The position numbers and the translations under genes are program-made. The notes below the pieces were generated by a model. The model made no database searches. It had not been told where the DNA came from and was given only the letters and a program-made list of their open reading frames with translations. From NCBI GenBank assembly GCA_963814315.1, contig CAWFCG010000003.1, forward strand, positions 62,001 through 126,000: a DNA stretch of 64,000 nt, given 5' to 3'. Below are positions 16,841-24,872 of the stretch, in pieces; position 1 is the first letter of the stretch, and every line of letters begins with the position of its first letter. Source of the stretch: JAFMJV01 sp963814315. Lineage in GTDB: Bacteria > Chloroflexota > Limnocylindria > Limnocylindrales > CSP1-4.

Positions 16841-17883
16841 CCCGACTCGATCCCGCCCGCTTCGTCGTCCCGGCCGCCCTGCCCGAACGTCAGCGGCTGC
16901 TGCGTCTGCCCCTGGGTCTGGCCGATCGACCGCTGGTGGCGACCGGCCAGCGCGTGGAGCTGGGACAGCCGGTCATCGAGCATTTCCGCGACCAGGAGGC
17001 CATCGAGATCCCCACCAGCGCCCAGCTGATCCGGCTGCGACCTGGGGACATCCTCGACAACGTGCCGGTGCCCCACACCGGCCGCCTCGGTCGAAAGGCG
17101 GCCGCAACCACCCATCGCACCCGTGTCTGCGAACACAGTCGGGACGGCATCACGCGCCTCGTCGCCGGCAGCAACAGCATCACCATCCACGCGCCCGCTG
17201 CCGGCGTCATCGAAGCCGTCACGCCCGGTCGCCTCGATCTGCGTGCCGACGGTCTGGCGGTGGATGCCTTCGTCGGCTGGGGCCGCCCCTCATGGGGGCG
17301 GATCCACATCGCCGTGGACCGGCCCGACGCGGAGATCCAGGCGTCGCGTATCGATGTCGCTGCCGCTGGCGCCATCCTCGTGGTCGGGACGCGCATCGAC
17401 ATCGAGGCCATGTCGCGTGCGCGGGCCATCGGCGTCGCTGCGGTCGTCTCGGGTGGAGTGGCCAGTCGCGATCTGCGGCAGATGACCTCGTCCGAAGCAC
17501 GCCAGCAGGCCGCCCTCCACGCGGCGGCACCCTTCGGGCTCCTGGCCCTTGGCGGCTACGGCCGAGTGCCCATCCCGGCGCAGCTCTGGGACCTTTTGCT
17601 GGCCGCCGAGGGCCGCGATGCCGGGATCCTGCCGGCCGGTCGCTCGCTCATCATCGGTGGCGATCCGGGGCCGCTCATCGACGCCGCATCTCGCCCACCC
17701 GGTACGGTCCGGGTCAGCAGCGGGGCGCATCGCGATCACGAGGGCCAGCTGGTGGGCCTGTCGGGTCCGCGTCGCTGGGATGGCGGCACCTATGCACCCG
17801 GTGGGTTCGTGGAGCTGGCCGGTACCGATGGCGTTGCCGAGCGTCATTGCGTGCCGCTGACCGTCCTGGAGCGACTCGGCTAG
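16837..17883 (+). CDS. Barrel-sandwich/KOW-like protein paired with the MutL-like gene
   Basis: 348 residues, not matched to a named family. Near residues 35-60 it reads VATGQRVELGQPVIEHFRD, which looks like a biotinyl/RnfC-type barrel-sandwich turn, and again at about 120 (IHAPAAGVIEAVTPG). The centre has two alpha/beta stretches ending in AAAGAILVVGTRID and AAVVSGGVASRDLR. The last 55 residues (VRVSSGAHRDHEGQLVGLSG, then GGFVELAGTDGV) have the look of a KOW/SH3-like beta-barrel. No signal peptide or membrane segment. The start ATG overlaps the stop of the upstream gene. Confidence 0.6.
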   Translation: MTRLDPARFVVPAALPERQRLLRLPLGLADRPLVATGQRVELGQPVIEHFRDQEAIEIPTSAQLIRLRPGDILDNVPVPHTGRLGRKAAATTHRTRVCEHSRDGITRLVAGSNSITIHAPAAGVIEAVTPGRLDLRADGLAVDAFVGWGRPSWGRIHIAVDRPDAEIQASRIDVAAAGAILVVGTRIDIEAMSRARAIGVAAVVSGGVASRDLRQMTSSEARQQAALHAAAPFGLLALGGYGRVPIPAQLWDLLLAAEGRDAGILPAGRSLIIGGDPGPLIDAASRPPGTVRVSSGAHRDHEGQLVGLSGPRRWDGGTYAPGGFVELAGTDGVAERHCVPLTVLERLG

Positions 17884-17886
17884 GGT
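17881..17886 (+). promoter_or_regulatory. -10 element (TAGGGT) giving a leaderless tsaE transcript
   Basis: TAGGGT ends six bases before the tsaE ATG and begins at the stop codon of the gene before. This spacing would place the transcription start at the start codon. Confidence 0.45.
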
Positions 17887-17892
17887 CTCGCG

Positions 17893-18408
17893 ATGACCAC
17901 GTCCGACCTCCTGGCGCCGCTTCTAGCGCTGCGCGTGAGCACGTCGTCGACCGAGGAGACCCGTGCCTTCGCGGCGGTGCTGGCGTCGGCGGCCCGTCCC
18001 GGTGATCGCCTGGCGTTGGTGGGGCCCCTGGGCGCCGGCAAGACGCAGTTCGCCAAGGGCTTCGCCGTGGGGCTGGGCATCGACGAGGTCGTCAACAGCC
18101 CCAGTTTCACGCTCATGGCCGAGTACGAGGGCCGCCTGCGGTTGTTCCACCAGGATCTCTACCGCCTCGCGGGGGCTGACGAGATCATCGCTGGTGGCCT
18201 GCTCGATGAGCGCCAGGATGAGGGTGTCACGCTGAGCGAATGGGCCGACCGGCTCGATGACCAGCTCGACCCGGCTCGTTTGACGGTGGCCATCGAGCCT
18301 GGCCACGAGGACCGACGTGACATCGAGATCAGCGGCCGTGGTGAGATCGCCCAGCGCTACCTTGGCATCGCCCAGGGTTGGTCGTCTGGCGGGGATGTCG
18401 GGCCGTGA
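17893..18408 (+). CDS. tsaE: tRNA t6A biosynthesis ATPase TsaE
   Basis: P-loop ATPase of the TsaB-TsaD-TsaE complex that makes threonylcarbamoyl-adenosine at tRNA position 37. Walker A is GPLGAGKTQFAKG, followed by the family segments VNSPSFTLMAEYEG and LFHQDLYRL. 171 residues, slightly longer than the typical 150. Its stop overlaps the tsaB GTG start, and rimI and tsaD follow, so the whole t6A set is in one operon. Confidence 0.95.
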   Translation: MTTSDLLAPLLALRVSTSSTEETRAFAAVLASAARPGDRLALVGPLGAGKTQFAKGFAVGLGIDEVVNSPSFTLMAEYEGRLRLFHQDLYRLAGADEIIAGGLLDERQDEGVTLSEWADRLDDQLDPARLTVAIEPGHEDRRDIEISGRGEIAQRYLGIAQGWSSGGDVGP

Positions 18409-19091
18409 CCCAGGCCGCCCGACCCGACCTCATCCTCGCGCTCGACACGTCGACCCGCGCCAGCCTGGTGATGCTGGGTGGTGCCTCGTCGCTGTCGGTG
18501 AGCCGGCGTGAGGTGCGGCATCGGCATGGTTCACATCTGCTCGAGCAGATCGATGAGGCCCTCGTCGAGGCGGGTGCCACGCTCGATGACGTGACCGCGC
18601 TGGCCGTCGGCACTGGGCCCGGTTCCTTCACCGGACTACGTGTCGGGCTGGCCACAGCCAAGACCATCGCCTACGCACGGACGCTGCCCCTGGTGGGCGT
18701 GATGTCGTCGGACGCGCTGCGCCGTGCCGCCATCGACACCGGGGCCCCGGACGACGCCGCGGTAGTGCTGCCGGCCGGGGCGCGCGATCACTACCTTGCG
18801 ATCCCCGGCGATGACCCCGTGCTGGTCGCCCCCGGCGGGCTGCCGGAGGCGCTCGGCGATAGGACTGCCATCGCCATCGACGTGGACGAAGCGGTCTTTG
18901 GCAGCGACGCCGCCCGTTGGGGTGAGCTGGCGCTGGCAGGCCTGCCTCAGGCATTGCTGTCCATCGCGCGAGACCGCCTGAGCGTCGGTGACATCGACGC
19001 TGCCGTGGACTTGACCCCCGCCTACATCGCCTTGCCCCGCGGTGTAGCGCGCGCGGCAGAGGAGCTGGGATGGTCGCCCGACCTCCGGTAA
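18405..19091 (+). CDS. tsaB: tRNA t6A biosynthesis protein TsaB
   Basis: Inactive paralogue of TsaD that scaffolds the t6A complex. It shows ILALDTSTRASLVML at the start and the hallmark AVGTGPGSFTGLRVGLATAK. 228 residues from a GTG that overlaps the tsaE stop. Its 3' end overlaps rimI by 22 bases, which supports translational coupling. Confidence 0.93.
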   Translation: MTQAARPDLILALDTSTRASLVMLGGASSLSVSRREVRHRHGSHLLEQIDEALVEAGATLDDVTALAVGTGPGSFTGLRVGLATAKTIAYARTLPLVGVMSSDALRRAAIDTGAPDDAAVVLPAGARDHYLAIPGDDPVLVAPGGLPEALGDRTAIAIDVDEAVFGSDAARWGELALAGLPQALLSIARDRLSVGDIDAAVDLTPAYIALPRGVARAAEELGWSPDLR

Positions 19092-19654
19092 GGCTCACGG
19101 TGCAGCCCATGGGCACCGACGATATCCCCGCCGTGCACGCCATCGAGAGTGCCTCGTTCCCCACGCCCTGGCCGCCCTACGCATTCCGACAGGAGCTCGA
19201 GACCAACCGCATGGCGCGCTACGTCGTGGTCCGCGCCGGCGATCGCGTCATCGCCTACGCTGGCATCTGGTTGATGGTCGATGAGGCCCATGTGACCACC
19301 TTCGCGGTGCTGCCGGCCTACCGCCGCCGGGGCATCGGTGGACTCCTGCTGTGTGAGCTGATGGCCATGTCAGCGGCCATCGGCGCCGCGGTGCTGACCC
19401 TCGAGGTCCGTCTCGGCAATGCTGCGGCGCGCAAGCTCTACGGGTCCTTCGGCTTCCGACCGGTCGGTGTGCGTCCGCGCTACTACTCCGACAACAGCGA
19501 GGACGCCCTGATCATGACCACCGAGCCGCTGGGCTCGCCTGAGATGCAGCGCCTGCTGGCGCACATGACAGCGCGGTATGCCAGTGACGTGCTGCCAGAG
19601 GATCCCGGGTACGCGCCCGACCCCGACGACTCGCCCGAGGTGATCGACCCATGA
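19070..19654 (+). CDS. rimI: Ribosomal-protein-alanine N-acetyltransferase (GNAT)
   Basis: GNAT acetyltransferase of about 194 residues. The acetyl-CoA site is LPAYRRRGIGGLLLCELM, with VTTFAVLP before it and LEVRLGNAAARKLYGSFGF after it, typical of RimI. RimI acetylates S18 in enterobacteria; in many bacteria it lies, as here, between tsaB and tsaD. The exact substrate in this organism is not shown by the sequence. The C-terminus carries a Pro/Asp-rich tail of about 30 residues. Confidence 0.9.
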   Translation: MVARPPVRLTVQPMGTDDIPAVHAIESASFPTPWPPYAFRQELETNRMARYVVVRAGDRVIAYAGIWLMVDEAHVTTFAVLPAYRRRGIGGLLLCELMAMSAAIGAAVLTLEVRLGNAAARKLYGSFGFRPVGVRPRYYSDNSEDALIMTTEPLGSPEMQRLLAHMTARYASDVLPEDPGYAPDPDDSPEVIDP

Positions 19655-20718
19655 GCAGTAGACGCATCCTGGCTGTCGAGTCGTCCTGTGACGAGACCGC
19701 CGTCGCGGTCGTCGAGGGTGGCCGGCGCATCGTCACCAGCGTGATCGCCAGCCAGGTGCAGCTGCATTCGGCCACCGGTGGCATCGTGCCTGAGGTGGCC
19801 GCGCGTGCCCATCTGCGCTGGATGATCCCAGTGCTGCAGGAAGCCCGCGACCGTGCCGGTATCAGCGACTGGGCGGAGCTGGATGCGATAGCCGTCACCG
19901 AGGGACCGGGCCTGGCGGGATCGCTGCTGGTCGGCATCACCATGGCCAAGACCCTGGCCTGGAGCGTGGGCTTGCCGCTCGTTCCGGTGAACCATCTGGA
20001 GGGCCATATCTACGCGGCCTGGCTGCTCGATCCCGATGAAGATGAGAAGCCGGCGCCCGAGTTCCCGCTGCTGGCGCTGGTGGTCAGCGGCGGCCATACC
20101 TTCATCGTCGAGATGGCCGACCACTTGACCTATCGCCTGCTGGGGCAGACGGTCGATGATGCCGCCGGCGAAGCCTTCGACAAGGTCGGCCGACTGCTGG
20201 GTCTTACGTACCCTGGTGGCCCGGCCATCATGCAGGCGGCTGCCGGTGCGACGGCGCACGACCGTCGCTTCCCGCGAGCGTGGATGGGTGACTCGTACGA
20301 CTTCTCGTTCAGCGGCCTGAAGACCGCGGCCCGCCAAGCGGTGCGCGACGCCCTGGGATTGCCGTCGGGTGCGCGCGATCTCGACGGAGCCGACCTGCCG
20401 GAGGCGGAGGTCGCCGAACTCGCCTGGGCCTTCCAGGAATCGGTCGTAGATGTGCTCGCGACCAAGACGCTGCGCGCGGCCCGTGAGCTGGGTGCCCGGA
20501 CCATCATCATGGGTGGTGGCGTGGCAGCCAATGGTGTGCTGCGTGACCGCATCGCCGAGGGCGCACGCGGACTCGGTACCCCGCTCGTCGTCCCACGGCC
20601 CGGGCTGTGCACGGACAACGCCGCCATGATCGGCGCGGCCGGCTATCACCGATATCACGCTGGTGCCCGCGCTGATCGCGCACTCGATGCCCGCCCCTCG
20701 TTGAAGCTGGCGGTCTGA
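19651..20718 (+). CDS. tsaD: tRNA t6A transferase TsaD
   Basis: Catalytic subunit that transfers the threonylcarbamoyl group to A37. 355 residues with ILAVESSCDETAVAVVEGG, the metal-binding VNHLEGHIYAAWL, PLLALVVSGGHTFIVEM, DDAAGEAFDKVGRLLGL and the C-terminal PRPGLCTDNAAMIGAAGY. Overlaps rimI by ATGA. Confidence 0.97.
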   Translation: MSSRRILAVESSCDETAVAVVEGGRRIVTSVIASQVQLHSATGGIVPEVAARAHLRWMIPVLQEARDRAGISDWAELDAIAVTEGPGLAGSLLVGITMAKTLAWSVGLPLVPVNHLEGHIYAAWLLDPDEDEKPAPEFPLLALVVSGGHTFIVEMADHLTYRLLGQTVDDAAGEAFDKVGRLLGLTYPGGPAIMQAAAGATAHDRRFPRAWMGDSYDFSFSGLKTAARQAVRDALGLPSGARDLDGADLPEAEVAELAWAFQESVVDVLATKTLRAARELGARTIIMGGGVAANGVLRDRIAEGARGLGTPLVVPRPGLCTDNAAMIGAAGYHRYHAGARADRALDARPSLKLAV

Positions 20719-20721
20719 AGC

Positions 20722-21594
20722 GTGGCACGGGACGTCGATGAGCTCGACCCCGCGCACCTGAGCCCGGAGACGGTCGAACGCTACCTGCGGCGCAACTGGC
20801 TGGGGGCGCGCAAGTCGTTGTCGCAGAACCACCTTGCCGATGGCGTCGTGCTGGAGCACATCCTGGACGTCGCTGCGGTGAAGGCCGGCGAGCGCATCGT
20901 GGAGGTGGGGCCGGGCATCGGCATCCTCACCGCCCAGCTGCTCGCGGCCGGTGCCTCCGTCACCGCCGTGGAGCTCGACAGCCGTCTTGTCGAGCACCTG
21001 CGATCGCGCTTTGCGGGTGAGGCCGCGCTCACGCTCGTCGAAGCGGACTTCCTCGATGTCGAGATCGCGTCGCTGGTGCCGGCCGCCTCGGAGCCGTGGG
21101 CGCTCGTCGCCAATGTGCCGTACCACATCACCAGCCCCATCCTGCACCACGTGTTGGGGGCTGAGCCGCGGCCGACGCGCTTCGTCATGATGGTGCAGAA
21201 GGAGGTCGCCGAGCGCATCGCCTCGCCTCCGGGTGGCATGAGCTATCTGTCCGTTTTCGTCCAGTACCACGCTGACGTGGCGGTCGCCTTCAGCGTGCCC
21301 TCGGTCGCGTTCGAGCCGGCGCCTGATGTCGACTCGGCCATCCTGGCGGGACAGACGCGCCCGCGGCGCCTGGGTCCAGACGACGAAGACGAACTCTGGC
21401 GTCTGGTGCAGGCAGGCTTCCGCGAGCGCCGCAAGATGATCCACAACGTGTTGGCGCGACAGCTCCCCGGGTTGGATCGAGATCGGGTCGATGCCGCACT
21501 CGCCGCTTGTGTCATCACCCCCGAGCGACGGCCCCAAACGCTGTCGGTGGATGAGTGGCTGGCGCTGCGCGAAGCGCTCAGTCCGCTGCCATGA
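20722..21594 (+). CDS. rsmA: 16S rRNA dimethyladenosine transferase
   Basis: Dimethylates the two adjacent adenines near the 3' end of 16S rRNA. The enzyme has SLSQNHLADGVVLEHIL, SAM motif VEVGPGIGILTAQLL, and the NVPYHITSPIL catalytic loop (the N-P/V-P-Y form). 290 residues, GTG start four bases after tsaD. rsmA-ispE is a common pair. Confidence 0.95.
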   Translation: MARDVDELDPAHLSPETVERYLRRNWLGARKSLSQNHLADGVVLEHILDVAAVKAGERIVEVGPGIGILTAQLLAAGASVTAVELDSRLVEHLRSRFAGEAALTLVEADFLDVEIASLVPAASEPWALVANVPYHITSPILHHVLGAEPRPTRFVMMVQKEVAERIASPPGGMSYLSVFVQYHADVAVAFSVPSVAFEPAPDVDSAILAGQTRPRRLGPDDEDELWRLVQAGFRERRKMIHNVLARQLPGLDRDRVDAALAACVITPERRPQTLSVDEWLALREALSPLP

Positions 21595-21616
21595 CGTCGG
21601 TGGTGTCGCCACTTCC

Positions 21617-22531
21617 ATGATGGTGCTTCGCACCGAGGCGCCGGCCAAGATCAACCTCGCGCTTGCGGTCACCGGCGTGCGTGAGGATGGCTACCACCTG
21701 CTGCGCTCAGTGTTCCTGCGTCTGGCTCTGCACGACGTGTTGGAGGTGGAGCAGGACCCGGCCGCCGCGGCCAATTCGCTCGCCATCGATGGCGCCCTCG
21801 CGGTGCGTGAGGACAACCTGGTCTTGCGGGCAGCGGCGCGACTCCGCGCCGTCATCGACCCATCCCTGCCGGCCCTTCGCTTCCATCTCGTGAAGCGCAT
21901 CCCGGTGTCGGCGGGCCTGGGCGGAGGCAGCTCGGACGCGGCGGCTGCGGTCGACCTCGCGCTCCGGGCCTGGGGTCTTCGCCTGCATCCAGCCCAGCGG
22001 TTGGACGTGGCACTGCACCTTGGTGCCGACGTGCCGTTCTTTGTCTCGGGATGCGGGGCTGCTCTGGTCGAGGGCATCGGGGAGCGCCTGTTGCCCCGTC
22101 GGGCTCCGCAGCCACCGATCGGCCTCGTGCTCATCACACCGGAGCAGCGGCTCTCGACCGCTGCCGTGTTCGCCGAGCTGGACCGTCGGCCATCCGATAT
22201 CAGCCATGCGGGCGATCGCGTGACCGAGGTCGCCGACCTGCTGCGCGAGGACATCGATGGACTGACGCTGACGGCCACCACGGCCATGCTTCGCGACGCT
22301 AACGATCTGTGGACGCCGGCAAGCCGACTGTCACCCGGCTTGGCCGCGGTCCGCCATGCCGCCGCACGCACCCTGAGACGCGGCGTGATGCTCACCGGCT
22401 CCGGACCGACCCTGTTCGCGGTCTATCCTTCAGAAGCGGCCGCGATGCGTGCCGCGATCACGTTACAGACAGCGCGCCTTGAGGAACTTGAGGGCGCCGC
22501 CATCATGACCACGACCAGCATCGCAACCTGA
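21617..22531 (+). CDS. ispE: 4-diphosphocytidyl-2-C-methyl-D-erythritol kinase
   Basis: Fourth enzyme of the MEP isoprenoid pathway. GHMP kinase with EAPAKINLALAVTGVREDGYHLL at the start and the ATP loop IPVSAGLGGGSSDAAAAV, then LGADVPFFVSG and the C-terminal LTGSGPTLFAV. The frame is open further upstream, but the family starts a few residues before APAKINL, so ATG 21617 (or the next ATG at 21620) is right. Confidence 0.95.
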   Translation: MMVLRTEAPAKINLALAVTGVREDGYHLLRSVFLRLALHDVLEVEQDPAAAANSLAIDGALAVREDNLVLRAAARLRAVIDPSLPALRFHLVKRIPVSAGLGGGSSDAAAAVDLALRAWGLRLHPAQRLDVALHLGADVPFFVSGCGAALVEGIGERLLPRRAPQPPIGLVLITPEQRLSTAAVFAELDRRPSDISHAGDRVTEVADLLREDIDGLTLTATTAMLRDANDLWTPASRLSPGLAAVRHAAARTLRRGVMLTGSGPTLFAVYPSEAAAMRAAITLQTARLEELEGAAIMTTTSIAT

Positions 22532-22554
22532 GATGGCAACCTGAGGAGGGACCC

Positions 22555-22935
22555 GTGAAGCAGCGCATCCAGACCGACAAGGCCCCCAACGCCCTGGGCC
22601 CCTACAGCCAGGCCATCGTCACCGACTCGCTCGTCTTCTGCTCCGGCCAGGGTCCGGTGGATCCTGTCACCAACACAGTCGTCGAGGGTGATGTGACCGT
22701 CCAGACCGAGCGCACCATGAAGAATATCGAGGCCCTGCTGGTCGAGATGGGACTCGACTTCAGCGATGTCGTGAAGTCGACCTGCTACCTCCAGGACATG
22801 AATGACTTCAAGGCCTTCAACACGGTCTATGGCTCCTACCTGCCCGAGCCGTATCCGGCGCGCACCACCATCCAGGCCGCTCGCCTGCCACTGGACATCC
22901 TGGTCGAGATCGAAGTCATCGCCCAGAAGCGCTGA
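22555..22935 (+). CDS. ridA: RidA family enamine/imine deaminase
   Basis: 126 residues of the YjgF/YER057c/UK114 family. The conserved segments are DKAPNALGPYSQAIV, SGQGPVDP, TMKNIEALL, VVKSTCYLQDMNDFKAFN and the catalytic Arg in YPARTTIQAARLP. It hydrolyses the reactive 2-aminoacrylate released by PLP enzymes. GTG start with GAGGAGGGAC upstream. Confidence 0.95.
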   Translation: MKQRIQTDKAPNALGPYSQAIVTDSLVFCSGQGPVDPVTNTVVEGDVTVQTERTMKNIEALLVEMGLDFSDVVKSTCYLQDMNDFKAFNTVYGSYLPEPYPARTTIQAARLPLDILVEIEVIAQKR

Positions 22936-23013
22936 TGCTCAGGTCGTGAGGGGCCAGGGCTGGCGTGGCTGCCATCGGCGCCGGCTGCTGTTCCGGGCTT
23001 GGCGTGGCGGCCT

Positions 23014-23028
23014 TTGCATCTGATGCAA
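23014..23028. promoter_or_regulatory. Perfect palindrome TTGCATC-T-GATGCAA
   Basis: Seven-base arms around one central T. This looks like the binding site of a dimeric helix-turn-helix regulator. A similar but imperfect copy (TTGTGCAATCGATGCAA) lies at 23063-23079 and another perfect one at 23146-23160. Confidence 0.5.
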
Positions 23029-23149
23029 CATCTCGACGCCCAAGCGGCATACGTCGCCGGTCTTGTGCAATCGATGCAAGAGATCGTCGATCCTGTGTGT
23101 CTGCTGCCGGAGAGCGACAAATAGGCTGGTCGACACGTCGAGATGTTGC
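23025..23149. repeat. 14-bp perfect inverted repeat 97 bases apart
   Basis: GCAACATCTCGACG at 23025-23038 is exactly reverse-complemented at 23136-23149 (CGTCGAGATGTTGC). Each arm overlaps one of the short palindromes. The arms could pair in RNA or mark two operators in opposite orientation. Confidence 0.6.
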
Positions 23150-23160
23150 AGCTGCTGCAA
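23146..23160. promoter_or_regulatory. Perfect palindrome TTGCAGC-T-GCTGCAA
   Basis: Same architecture as the palindrome at 23014-23028 (7-1-7, TTGCA...TGCAA ends, central T), but with A/T replaced by G/C at the matching inner position of both arms. Such symmetrical co-variation is what conservation of a protein dimer site would give. Confidence 0.5.
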
Positions 23161-23356
23161 ACGAGCCCAAGGTCGTAACCCCGAGAGCGCCCGGCTGAAG
23201 CACGCCGATCGGTTCCGCCCGAAGCTGTCGAGCGGCCTCCGAGTTGGCCGCGCCCAGGGCCCACTCCGACGAGCAGCTGTCGGCAGCCTTGGACTCATCT
23301 TGCATCGGCTCAGCCAGCACAGACGTTTGGATGCATATCCGCCGACCCGTTGCCGT

Positions 23357-23386
23357 TTGACACGCTGGCGGGCACGCGCCTACAGT
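23357..23386 (+). promoter_or_regulatory. glmU promoter (TTGACA-18-TACAGT)
   Basis: A consensus -35 TTGACA (23357-23362), an 18-base spacer and TACAGT (23381-23386). The predicted transcript start, near 23393, is only a few bases before the ATG of the 15-codon upstream ORF. Confidence 0.65.
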
Positions 23387-23397
23387 CACCCAACCTG

Positions 23398-23445
23398 ATG
23401 TCCGACCAGCCCCCATCACCGAGCGGCGGCCCGTCCGCCACGTGA
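23398..23445 (+). CDS. 15-codon upstream ORF coupled to glmU
   Basis: ATG, then SDQPPSPSGGPSAT and TGA. The stop codon overlaps the GTG of glmU in a GTGA junction. The glmU start has no Shine-Dalgarno of its own, so glmU translation may depend on ribosomes finishing this leader peptide. The ATG lies 11 bases after the -10 element, so the leader would be nearly leaderless. It is Ser/Pro-rich and probably has no function as a peptide. Confidence 0.45.
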   Translation: MSDQPPSPSGGPSAT

Positions 23446-24872
23446 ACACGCACCAGCCACAGCGCCTCACCGCGGTCGTGATGGCTGCTGGTCTCGGCAC
23501 GCGCATGCGTTCGAGCACTCCCAAGGTGCTGCACCCCATCTGCGGTCGGCCCATGCTCGCGTACGTGCTCGATGCCGCCGTGGCCGCCACCGGCTCGCGA
23601 CCCCTCGTGGTCATCAGCCCGCCCGTCAGCCAGATCGCTGAGGTCTTTGCCGCTGAGGCTGACTTCGCCATCCAGGCTGAGCCACGTGGCACAGCCGATG
23701 CCATCGCGGCCGCCCTCACCGCCCTGCCCGACGACGTGCACGAGATCATCGTGCTCAGTGGTGACGTGCCGCTGGTCGATCCCGCGCTGATGGCCGAGCT
23801 GGCCGCGGCACGTCGTGACAATGATGCTGCGGTCGCCCTCATCAGCGTGGACATGGACGACCCGGCCATGCTCGGCCGCGTGGACCGTGGGCCTGACGGC
23901 CGCATCACGGGTGTGGTCGAGTTCAAGGACGCGGCCCCCGACCAGCTGGAGATCACCGAGATCAACTCGGGCTTGTACGCCTTCGATGCCGACTGGCTGC
24001 GGACCCGCATCGGTGACATCAAGCCCTCTCCGGTCACCGGTGAGCTCTACCTGCCCGAGCTCATCCCGCTCGCACGTGAGGACGACCGAGCTGTGGCCAC
24101 GCTGGAGATCGAGGACGACGGCACGCTGCTGGGCATCAATGATCGCGGACAGTTGGCCGATGCCGAACTGGAGATGCGACTGCGTATCAACGAGGGCCAC
24201 ATGCGCGCCGGCGTGACGCTGCAGGACCCCGCCACCACCTGGATCGACGCTGGCGTGTGCATCGCCGAGGACGTCACCCTGGAGCCCAACATCATCCTGC
24301 GCGGTGCCACCGTCATCGAGCGTGATGCCGTCATCCGCGCTGGATCGCAGATCTTCGGATCGCACATCGGCGCGCGCTCGGTGGTCTGGGCCAGCGTGCT
24401 GGAGGATTCGTTCATCGGGTCGGACGTCACGATCGGGCCCTTCTCACACGTCCGCAATGGTGCCCGCATCGGCCCTAACGTGGAGCTGGGTAACTTCGCC
24501 GAGGTCAAGAACAGCACCATCGGCGCCGGCACCAAGTGCCACCATTTCAGCTATCTCGGCGACGCCGACGTGGGCGAGAAGGTCAATATCGGCGCCGGCT
24601 CGATCACGGCCAACTACGACGGCGTGAACAAGCACCGCACTCGGATCGGCCGAGGGGCCTTCATCGGCTCCGACACCATCATGCGGGCGCCGGTGTCCAT
24701 CGGTGAGGGTGCCTTTACCGGCGCCGCCTCGCTGATCACGCACGATGTCCCCGATGGCGCCACCGTACTGGGCGTCCCCGCGCATCCCTATGAGCGTCAT
24801 CCGCGATCGGATCCCGACCAGGACGGCGGAGTGGGCGACCAGGAGTCCCCGGAGGACCCGCCGGACCGCTGA
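23442..24872 (+). CDS. glmU: Bifunctional UDP-GlcNAc pyrophosphorylase / GlcN-1-P acetyltransferase
   Basis: Completes UDP-GlcNAc synthesis after glmS and glmM. 476 residues, GTG start. The uridylyltransferase domain has the signature MAAGLGTRMRSSTPKVLHPI and residues PRGTADAI; the C-terminal part is a left-handed beta-helix of hexapeptide repeats with KNSTIGAGTKCHHFSYLGDA and NIGAGSITANYDGVNKH, which are acetyltransferase motifs. The tail after HPYERHP is polar. It is next to a CNNM-type gene starting on its stop codon. Confidence 0.97.
   Translation: MNTHQPQRLTAVVMAAGLGTRMRSSTPKVLHPICGRPMLAYVLDAAVAATGSRPLVVISPPVSQIAEVFAAEADFAIQAEPRGTADAIAAALTALPDDVHEIIVLSGDVPLVDPALMAELAAARRDNDAAVALISVDMDDPAMLGRVDRGPDGRITGVVEFKDAAPDQLEITEINSGLYAFDADWLRTRIGDIKPSPVTGELYLPELIPLAREDDRAVATLEIEDDGTLLGINDRGQLADAELEMRLRINEGHMRAGVTLQDPATTWIDAGVCIAEDVTLEPNIILRGATVIERDAVIRAGSQIFGSHIGARSVVWASVLEDSFIGSDVTIGPFSHVRNGARIGPNVELGNFAEVKNSTIGAGTKCHHFSYLGDADVGEKVNIGAGSITANYDGVNKHRTRIGRGAFIGSDTIMRAPVSIGEGAFTGAASLITHDVPDGATVLGVPAHPYERHPRSDPDQDGGVGDQESPEDPPDR

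Larger units (their letters stand above)
22936..23397. other. Palindrome-rich intergenic region between ridA and glmU
   Basis: About 460 bases without a credible gene. The first half holds three short palindromes built on TTGCA/TGCAA half-sites and a long-range 14-bp inverted repeat, each listed separately. Single half-sites also occur near 23299 (CTTGCATCGG) and 23331 (GGATGCATATCC). The glmU promoter is at its right end. Confidence 0.7.

Noticed and set aside
19483..21672. Very long minus-strand open frame (over 700 codons) across rimI, tsaD and rsmA
   Set aside because: It is the mirror of well-identified plus-strand genes. High G+C at third codon positions keeps the opposite frame free of stops. 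The protein has no recognisable motif and is His/Arg/Gln-rich.
23025..23149. Integron attC-like site formed by the 14-bp inverted repeat
   Set aside because: The size is right, but the arms do not carry the GTTRRRY/RYYYAAC core pairs and there is no integrase or cassette nearby.
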